From the NCBI GenBank assembly GCA_934351925.1, contig CAKRJT010000042.1, positions 1 to 19,169 of the forward strand: a stretch of 19,169 nt of DNA, given 5' to 3'. The position numbers and the translations under genes are program-made. The stretch comes from an uncultured Lachnospiraceae bacterium (lineage in GTDB: Bacteria > Bacillota > Clostridia > Lachnospirales > Lachnospiraceae). Below, piece by piece: positions 13,542 to 19,169 of the stretch. Position 1 is the stretch's first letter; the number at the start of each line of letters is the position of its first letter. Below the pieces are notes generated by a model. The model searched no databases and had not been told where the DNA came from. It saw nothing but the letters and a program-made list of their open reading frames with translations.

Positions 13542-13749
13542 AGGTGATTGTGAAACGGGAATTGTAACTGAACAGTTGTGTAATTTTACTAGTACACTGC
13601 CGGACCCTTTGAAAGCCGTCGGTATTTAGCGGCTGTATTTTAGCCGCTTATGTACCGCTACGGATTTCAAGGAATGAGAATGTGTCCGGAAGGGTACTAG
13701 TAAAATTACACAACGTACGGTATAGATAGACTAAGTTTCACAATTACCT
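13542..13749 (+). repeat. 208-bp imperfect palindrome between mcsB and clpC
   Basis: The outer arms at 13542-13556 and 13735-13749 are 15-base inverted repeats with one mismatch (G against A, which still pairs as G-U in RNA). Inside, 13575-13594 and 13695-13714 are exact 20-base complements. Further in, CCGGAC at 13600-13605 pairs with GTCCGG at 13684-13689, then GAAA-CCGT-GGTA blocks with TACC-ACGG-TTTC, and the centre is AGCGGCT with AGCCGCT around a seven-base loop (13628-13648). No coding frame is present. It may be a miniature inverted-repeat element or a structured part of the mcsB-clpC transcript. Confidence 0.8.
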
Positions 13750-13781
13750 GAATAGCTGAGTATTATAGAGAGGAATACATT

Positions 13782-16229
13782 ATGCAGATAGGATTTACAA
13801 AGAAAGCTGAGGAGGCTCTCGACCTTGCGGCTGAGGCTGCGAGTGGGCTGGGACATACCTCGGTTGGCACTGAACATATTTTGCTTGGACTGTTAAGGCA
13901 GGGCGACTGTGTTGCGGGCGAGGTTCTCATGGAGAATGGCGCAGATGAGGAGAGGATTGTCGCTATTTTAGAGCAGCTCATCTCGCAGGACGGCAATGTG
14001 AATGTGGCGGAGCCGAACTCCTACACCCCGAGGGCGAGAAGGGTGCTTGACCAGGCAGCGAGGGAGGCGGTGCGTTTTAAGGCACAGCTTATCGGAACGG
14101 AACATATTCTTATAGCTATAATCAAGGAGAGCGAGAGTGTTGCGCTCAGGCTTTTAAATACGATAGGTGTAAATATTCAAAAGACCTACGTTGACCTTCT
14201 CATCGCGATGGGCGAGGACAGCAGCGCCTACAAGGAGGATTTTCAGGGAAATAAACCTAAGAATAAGAAGAATCCGACAGCTACACTTGAGCAGTACAGC
14301 AGGGATCTGACGAAGCTTGCCGCTGAGGGAAAGCTTGACCCTGTTATCGGAAGGGAGAAGGAAATCCAGAGAGTTATCCAGATAACCAGCAGGAGAACCA
14401 AGAATAACCCTTGCCTTATAGGTGAACCTGGTGTCGGTAAAACTGCGGTTGTCGAGGGACTTGCACTCAAGATCGTCGAGGGTGATGTGCCGGAGACAAT
14501 CGCTGACAAGAGACTTCTTACACTTGATTTGTCGGGAATGGTCGCAGGTTCGAAGTACAGAGGTGAGTTTGAAGAGCGCATTAAGAAGGTCATTGCCGAG
14601 GTAAAGGCAGCCGGCAACATCCTTCTTTTTATAGATGAGCTTCACACGATAATAGGTGCGGGAGGTGCCGAGGGTGCAATTGATGCGTCGAATATCTTAA
14701 AACCATCGCTTGCAAGAGGCGAGGTTCAGATAATCGGTGCCACAACGCTTGAGGAGTACCGCAAGTACATTGAGAAGGACGCTGCGCTTGAGAGACGTTT
14801 CCAGCCTGTCAATGTCGAGGAGCCGTCGGAGGACGAGACTGTTGAGATATTGAAGGGAATAAGACCTGCATACGAGAAGCATCACGGTGTGAGGATTTCC
14901 GATGCGGCTCTTGTGGCAGCAGTCAAGATGTCATCCAGATACATCAACGACAGATTTTTGCCGGACAAGGCGATTGACCTCATCGATGAGGCTGCGTCAA
15001 AAACCAGGCTTGGTGTTTATTTAAAGCCTGATGCAATCAAAAATCTTGAGGACGAGATTGCCTCCATGGACGCTCAGAAGGAAGCAGCCATAAAGGAGGA
15101 GGCTTACGAGAAAGCAGGAGAGATTAAGAAAAAGCAGCTAAAGAAGATGGAAAAGCTCGATAAGCTTAAGGAAAAGTGGGACAACGACAAGCACAACAGA
15201 CGCATGGTGGTCGGGGAAAATGAGATTGCTGACGTCGTTTCCGACTGGACAAAAATTCCTGTAAGGAAGCTTGCCATGGATGAGTCGCAGAGACTTATGA
15301 ATCTCGAAAAGACACTCCATGAGCGGGTTGTGGGACAGGACGAGGCGGTAACTGCGGTAGCCAAGGCTATAAGGCGCGGAAGGGTCGGACTCAAGGATCC
15401 TAAGAGGCCTATAGGCTCATTCCTTTTCCTTGGACCTACCGGTGTAGGTAAGACGGAGCTTTCAAAGGCTCTTGCCGACGCGATGTTCGGTTCGGAGAAC
15501 GCGCTCATAAGAGTTGATATGTCCGAGTATATGGAAAAGCACAGTGTCTCTAAGATGATTGGTTCGCCTCCGGGATATGTCGGCTACGAGGAGGGCGGAC
15601 AGCTTAGCGAGAAGGTAAGGAGAAATCCATACTCGGTTATTCTTTTTGATGAGATAGAGAAGGCTCACCCTGATGTGTTTAATATACTGCTTCAGGTGCT
15701 CGATGACGGACATATCACTGATTCGACCGGAAGAAAGGTCGACTTTAAGAACACGGTTATCATCATGACCTCGAATGCGGGCGCACAGAATATCATTTCA
15801 CCTAAGAACCTCGGCTTTGCCTCCGACAACAGTAAGGAGCATAACCACGCTGTTATGAAGGAACGGGTTATGGAGGAAGTAAAGACTATATTCAAACCTG
15901 AGTTCTTAAACAGAATTGACGAGACGATTGTGTTCCATACACTCACGAAGGAGAACATCGGAAGCATTGTCGATATCCTTCTTGCCTCGATAAATAAGCG
16001 CATCAAGGAGCAGATGAACATGACGATAAAGCTCGATGATGCCGCGAGAAATTATATAATCGATAACGGTTACGATGAGAAGTATGGTGCGAGACCGTTA
16101 AAGAGGGCACTTCAGAGCAAGGTCGAAGATGAACTTGCCGAGAAGATCCTTGAGGGCAGCTTCAAGTCGGGAGATACCGTGCTTGTAAGCCTTGAGGACG
16201 ATAAGCTTGTATTTTCAAAATCTAAGTAA
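13782..16229 (+). CDS. clpC: ClpC, AAA+ unfoldase of the ClpCP protease
   Basis: An 815-residue class I Clp ATPase. It has the N-terminal double Clp repeat domain (about 3-145), first AAA+ module with Walker A GEPGVGKT near 214-221 and Walker B LLFIDELH, the ClpC-specific middle domain with a UVR-like coiled coil (about 410-475, EEAYEKAGEIKKKQLKKMEK), second AAA+ module with Walker A GPTGVGKT at about 551-558 and Walker B VILFDEIEKAHPD, and the ClpP-docking loop Leu677-Gly678-Phe679 in KNLGFA. All catalytic motifs look intact. It unfolds proteins marked with phosphoarginine by McsB and feeds them to ClpP, which is not in this window. AGAGGAA precedes the start by about eight bases. Confidence 0.96.
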   Translation: MQIGFTKKAEEALDLAAEAASGLGHTSVGTEHILLGLLRQGDCVAGEVLMENGADEERIVAILEQLISQDGNVNVAEPNSYTPRARRVLDQAAREAVRFKAQLIGTEHILIAIIKESESVALRLLNTIGVNIQKTYVDLLIAMGEDSSAYKEDFQGNKPKNKKNPTATLEQYSRDLTKLAAEGKLDPVIGREKEIQRVIQITSRRTKNNPCLIGEPGVGKTAVVEGLALKIVEGDVPETIADKRLLTLDLSGMVAGSKYRGEFEERIKKVIAEVKAAGNILLFIDELHTIIGAGGAEGAIDASNILKPSLARGEVQIIGATTLEEYRKYIEKDAALERRFQPVNVEEPSEDETVEILKGIRPAYEKHHGVRISDAALVAAVKMSSRYINDRFLPDKAIDLIDEAASKTRLGVYLKPDAIKNLEDEIASMDAQKEAAIKEEAYEKAGEIKKKQLKKMEKLDKLKEKWDNDKHNRRMVVGENEIADVVSDWTKIPVRKLAMDESQRLMNLEKTLHERVVGQDEAVTAVAKAIRRGRVGLKDPKRPIGSFLFLGPTGVGKTELSKALADAMFGSENALIRVDMSEYMEKHSVSKMIGSPPGYVGYEEGGQLSEKVRRNPYSVILFDEIEKAHPDVFNILLQVLDDGHITDSTGRKVDFKNTVIIMTSNAGAQNIISPKNLGFASDNSKEHNHAVMKERVMEEVKTIFKPEFLNRIDETIVFHTLTKENIGSIVDILLASINKRIKEQMNMTIKLDDAARNYIIDNGYDEKYGARPLKRALQSKVEDELAEKILEGSFKSGDTVLVSLEDDKLVFSKSK

Positions 16230-16236
16230 AATATAG

Positions 16237-16265
16237 TGGAAATTTAGGCTGTTTTGAGATATAAT
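16237..16265 (+). promoter_or_regulatory. Promoter of the 136-residue protein gene
   Basis: A perfect TATAAT at 16260-16265 follows TGGAAA at 16237-16242 (four of six matches) by 17 bases. The leader of about 70 bases contains a TTCGGT/ACCGAA hairpin at 16312-16327, four bases ahead of AGGAGGAG. Confidence 0.55.
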
Positions 16266-16343
16266 GAACCTAAAAGTTACAGATTAACGCGAGATTTGTA
16301 ATAAAAAATACTTCGGTCAGTACCGAATGCAGGAGGAGCGGTT

Positions 16344-16754
16344 ATGCCAGTAATTGAGGAATTAATCAAGGTTGAGAAGGATGGCTCAATCAGTTTTGGC
16401 AACTATGAGTTGGATACCAAGGCGAAGCTTGACAATTTTGATGTGAACGGAGATGTCTACAAGGTTAAGACGTTTAACGAGATCACGAAGCTTGAGGAGA
16501 ATGGGAATTTTGTATACGAGTCTGTTCCGGGAACAGCGGTAAACGGATTTGTTGCAGATGACAGCTCAGTGAGATTCTATGTTGAGGGAAATGATGACGC
16601 GCAGATTACCCTCGGCTTAGAGGCTGATACAGATTACAAGGTGCTTGTTGACGGTGTGGTCATCGGAAACATGAAGACCAATATCAGCGGAAAGTTAAGT
16701 CTTAGTGTTGAACTTTCAGGCAGACCGGTCAAGGTAGAAGTCAACAGAATGTAA
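16344..16754 (+). CDS. Conserved small protein of unknown function
   Basis: A 136-residue soluble protein with an excellent AGGAGGAG just upstream. It has no signal peptide, membrane helix or cysteine cluster. The sequence is acidic and reads as beta-strand rich: an N-terminal SISFGNYELDTKAK strand pair, KVKTFNEITKLEENGNFVYE, the SVPGTAVNGF turn, and a C-terminal half with ITLGLEADTDYKVLVDG and GKLSLSVELSG that looks like a small immunoglobulin-like or jelly-roll fold. I recall relatives in Lachnospiraceae carrying the label endosialidase; the protein is far too small for that and shows no catalytic motif, so I do not use it. It lies between clpC and radA with its own promoter and a terminator-like hairpin after it. 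Confidence 0.85.
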   Translation: MPVIEELIKVEKDGSISFGNYELDTKAKLDNFDVNGDVYKVKTFNEITKLEENGNFVYESVPGTAVNGFVADDSSVRFYVEGNDDAQITLGLEADTDYKVLVDGVVIGNMKTNISGKLSLSVELSGRPVKVEVNRM

Positions 16755-16775
16755 CAATTTTCAATAAATTATAAG

Positions 16776-16816
16776 ACAGGGTTGGACTATCGCGATAAGG
16801 GTGGGACAACCCTGTT
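16776..16816 (+). terminator. Terminator-like hairpin after the 136-residue protein
   Basis: ACAGGGTTG at 16776-16784 pairs exactly with CAACCCTGT at 16807-16815. The 22-base loop contains the small palindrome TATCGCGATA. The tail is only moderately T-rich (TCATTTAT), so termination may be partial and radA could receive read-through. Confidence 0.5.
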
Positions 16817-16841
16817 CATTTATGATTAAGATGAGGTGAGT

Positions 16842-18218
16842 ATGGCAAAAGCTAAAAATACCGCTTTTTTCTGTAAGGAATGTGGTTATGAGTCGTCAAA
16901 ATGGCTGGGACAGTGCCCGGAGTGCAGGCAGTGGAACACATTTGTCGAGGAGCCGGTCGTAAAGCAGACCGTGCAGGCTGGCATAAGGGGAATGGCACAT
17001 CGTGACGTGATGCCTTCGGTTCTGTCCGGAATATCCCTTGATGAGGAGGAGAGAACTCTAACAGGATATTCAGAGCTTGACAGAGTGCTTGGAGGTGGAA
17101 TTGTAAGAGGCTCGCTTGTACTTGTGGGAGGAGATCCCGGAATAGGAAAATCAACGCTTCTTTTGCAGGTGTGCCGCAATCTTGCAGAGTCGAAGAATGT
17201 GTTATACATATCGGGAGAGGAATCACAGAGGCAGATTAAGCTTCGCGCCGACAGGATAGGTGAATTTTCCGACAGGCTCTCGCTTTTATGCGAGACTAAC
17301 CTTGATGTCATAGACGATGTCGTAAAAAAGACGATGCCCGATGTGGTTATAATAGACTCAATTCAGACGATGTTCTGTGAGAATACGGCATCGGCTCCGG
17401 GAAGCATAAGTCAGGTGCGCGAGTCGACTGCGGTTCTTATGCAGCTTGCGAAGGGGCTGAATATCTCAATTTTTATTGTCGGACATGTGACGAAGGAGGG
17501 CGTTGTCGCCGGACCGAGGATACTTGAGCACATGGTCGACACGGTGTTGTATTTTGAGGGTGATAAGAATGCAGCGTACCGTATTTTGAGGGCTGTGAAG
17601 AACAGATTTGGCTCGACAAATGAGATAGGTGTGTTCGAGATGTGCGAGAGCGGACTTGCGGAGGTGACCAATCCATCAGAGTATATGCTTGACGGCAGAC
17701 CTGACGGTGCACCGGGCTCGGTTGTTGCCTGCCTTATGGAGGGCACGAGACCGATGCTTGTTGAGATACAGGCGCTCGTGTGCCAGTCCGGTTTCGGCAT
17801 GCCGAGGAGAACCTCGGCGGGGGCGGATATTAACCGCTTTAATCTGCTCATGGCGGTTCTCGAGAAGAGGATAGGACTGAGACTGTCCGGGTGCGACGCA
17901 TATCTTAATATAGCGGGCGGACTGAGAATATCGGAACCGGCACTTGACCTGGCTATAGTGTATGCCGTATTATCAAGCTATAAGAATATCGCGGTTGACC
18001 ACAACACGATAGTTTTCGGTGAAGTCGGGCTCACAGGAGAGATAAGGGCAGTGAGCCATGCGGCGGTCAGAGTTAATGAGGCAATCAAGCTGGGATTTAC
18101 CACTTGCATCCTTCCTGAGGTATGCCTTAAAAATTTAAAAGCTGATGGAAAAATAAGATTGATGGGAATAAAATCAGTGAATGAGCTTTTGAGTGTTGTC
18201 GGGAAGGATTTACAATAG
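16842..18218 (+). CDS. radA: DNA repair protein RadA
   Basis: A 458-residue RadA (Sms), a RecA-like motor that drives branch migration of recombination intermediates in DNA repair. Domains in order: an N-terminal C4 zinc finger with Cys11, Cys14, Cys25 and Cys28, an ATPase core with Walker A VGGDPGIGKST at 95-105 and Walker B VVIIDSIQTM, the RadA-specific KNRFG motif at 253-257, and a C-terminal Lon-like domain with GGLRISEPALDLA and FGEVGLTGEIR. Length is normal. I start at the ATG at 16842, after GAGGTGAG; a GTG two codons earlier lies within that site. The position downstream of clpC is conserved in Firmicutes, though disA, often next, is absent here. Confidence 0.96.
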   Translation: MAKAKNTAFFCKECGYESSKWLGQCPECRQWNTFVEEPVVKQTVQAGIRGMAHRDVMPSVLSGISLDEEERTLTGYSELDRVLGGGIVRGSLVLVGGDPGIGKSTLLLQVCRNLAESKNVLYISGEESQRQIKLRADRIGEFSDRLSLLCETNLDVIDDVVKKTMPDVVIIDSIQTMFCENTASAPGSISQVRESTAVLMQLAKGLNISIFIVGHVTKEGVVAGPRILEHMVDTVLYFEGDKNAAYRILRAVKNRFGSTNEIGVFEMCESGLAEVTNPSEYMLDGRPDGAPGSVVACLMEGTRPMLVEIQALVCQSGFGMPRRTSAGADINRFNLLMAVLEKRIGLRLSGCDAYLNIAGGLRISEPALDLAIVYAVLSSYKNIAVDHNTIVFGEVGLTGEIRAVSHAAVRVNEAIKLGFTTCILPEVCLKNLKADGKIRLMGIKSVNELLSVVGKDLQ

Positions 18219-18262
18219 CAGAGCAGCCGGTGTTGGAAAAGTTTTAGGAGGAAATGAACATA

Positions 18263-18916
18263 ATGGATAATAATGTATTAGTAAACGAAATGAAGAAGGT
18301 TGTATACGATCTTGATGAGTCACAGCTCAAGGTGGAGAAGCACGCGTTTGACGTGATTAACTCGTCGGACACTTCACTCAACCTTGTGAGGGAGGGCATT
18401 ACCAGCATTGGTGACATCATCGGGCAGATTAACAGACTCAATGAGATTGTTGAACGTTCCTCTGAGAATATCAAGGAACTCGAAAATCTTTCCAAAATGA
18501 TAGAGGGCTTCACACAGGTAATCAGCGGCATCGCGAACAAGACTAACATACTTTCACTCAATGCATCTATTGAGGCTGCAAGAGCCGGTGACCAGGGAAG
18601 AGGTTTCTCGGTGGTAGCAGGAGAGGTGCGTAATCTCGCAGCCCAGACCGCTAAATCATCAAAGGAGATAGCAGACACTATCGTAAAGGTACAGGAATTT
18701 ATATCCAACACAGTCCAGTCCATGAACCAGATATACGAGAACACCACCAAGCAGCATGAGATGGCAGGCTCCGTAAATGAACTTCTCAATAAGGTTCTGG
18801 ATGCGGCACTCGTGGCAAATGACGAATCAAGAGGCATGGAGCATGAGATTGCTTATCAGAGAGATATCACTGATAACGCTAAGAACGTGCTCGATACATA
18901 TACCGGCAACAAGTAA
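18263..18916 (+). CDS. Soluble methyl-accepting chemotaxis-type signalling protein
   Basis: A 217-residue protein made almost wholly of a chemoreceptor signalling coiled coil. The hairpin tip that contacts CheA and CheW is clear: ISGIANKTNILSLNASIEAA at 88-107, then RAGDQGRGFSVVAGEVRNLA. There is no membrane helix, no HAMP and no recognisable sensor domain; only about 40 residues precede the coil, so it would be cytoplasmic and must sense through a partner or through that short part. Both ends are intact, with a start at 18263 placed 11 bases after AGGAGG; the in-frame ATG at 18254 is only two bases from that site. It begins 44 bases after radA and ends at a strong terminator. No other chemotaxis gene is in the window. 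Confidence 0.9.
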   Translation: MDNNVLVNEMKKVVYDLDESQLKVEKHAFDVINSSDTSLNLVREGITSIGDIIGQINRLNEIVERSSENIKELENLSKMIEGFTQVISGIANKTNILSLNASIEAARAGDQGRGFSVVAGEVRNLAAQTAKSSKEIADTIVKVQEFISNTVQSMNQIYENTTKQHEMAGSVNELLNKVLDAALVANDESRGMEHEIAYQRDITDNAKNVLDTYTGNK

Positions 18917-18919
18917 AAC

Positions 18920-18966
18920 GGATACAAGGGTACGGGGCATCGCGTAAGTGCTCTGTATCCTTTTTT
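18920..18966 (+). terminator. Intrinsic terminator after the chemotaxis-type gene
   Basis: GGATACA at 18920-18926 pairs with TGTATCC at 18954-18960, followed at once by six T residues. The long inner loop has some additional GC pairing. Confidence 0.8.
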
Positions 18967-19114
18967 ATGTTATCGGTACGATAGGTTTTTGGTAAGTTGA
19001 AAAGTTCTAATCTTAAGTATACGCCCGAGGCACCACAATAAAATGTTTTGATAAAATCAGAAAATTCCAACAATTAATCCAAAAAATGAAAGAAAACTTA
19101 TTATAAATTACCCC

Positions 19115-19143
19115 TTTACAAATCCAAAACAATATGATAGTAT
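19115..19143 (+). promoter_or_regulatory. Promoter pointing out of the right end
   Basis: TTTACA at 19115-19120, a 17-base spacer and TAGTAT at 19138-19143 fit the vegetative consensus. Transcription would start near 19150, and the first bases of the RNA, 19150-19166, form a GCCTTG/CAAGGC hairpin with a five-base loop. The gene served lies beyond the window. The rest of 18967-19114 shows no gene. Confidence 0.5.
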
Positions 19144-19169
19144 AAACAAGCCTTGAAACACAAGGCATC

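Noticed and set aside
14154..14645. 163-codon antisense frame within clpC
   Set aside because: Shadow of a long conserved gene; the clpC frame has intact Walker motifs throughout.

Overview
The window looks like a chromosomal segment from a member of the Lachnospiraceae (Clostridia, Firmicutes). The reasons are the mcsA-mcsB-clpC-radA block, strong AGGAGG-type ribosome binding sites, the style of the PurE/PurM/PurN/PurD and PyrE proteins, and moderate GC housekeeping genes next to a visibly AT-richer left end. The species cannot be named from the sequence alone.

Left end (about 1-1790, minus strand): a small decayed defence island. It holds a fragment of a type I restriction specificity subunit (hsdS), an intact AbiF/Abi_2-family HEPN protein, and directly upstream of abiF a compact structured RNA gene. 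That RNA has its own promoter, two strong hairpins and an intrinsic terminator that ends just before the abiF ribosome binding site. The order promoter, structured RNA, terminator, toxin-like gene resembles an RNA-antitoxin module. A 32-base direct repeat of the RNA's terminator hairpin recurs on the far side of abiF, against the hsdS fragment. This is the most interesting part of the window: AbiF proteins with a conserved upstream RNA have been proposed as the ancestors of Cas13.

2125-6888 (plus strand): a nucleotide synthesis operon, pyrE, two small membrane proteins of unknown function, purE, purM, purN and purD, closed by a strong intrinsic terminator at 6953-6977. A promoter about 230 bases upstream of pyrE probably drives it.

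6997-11276: an OmpR-type response regulator, an overlapping six-helix membrane histidine kinase, and a YfhO-family GT-C-like membrane protein whose start codon lies inside a perfect 16-bp inverted repeat.

11457-16229: a protein quality-control operon, a short GntR-type regulator in the position usually held by ctsR, then mcsA, mcsB and clpC. McsB marks proteins with phosphoarginine and ClpC unfolds them for ClpP. A 208-bp imperfect palindrome separates mcsB from clpC.

16344-18916: a conserved small protein of unknown function with its own promoter, radA (recombination intermediate processing), and a soluble methyl-accepting chemotaxis signalling protein, ended by a terminator at 18920-18966. 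The last 200 bases hold no gene but carry a promoter pointing out of the window.
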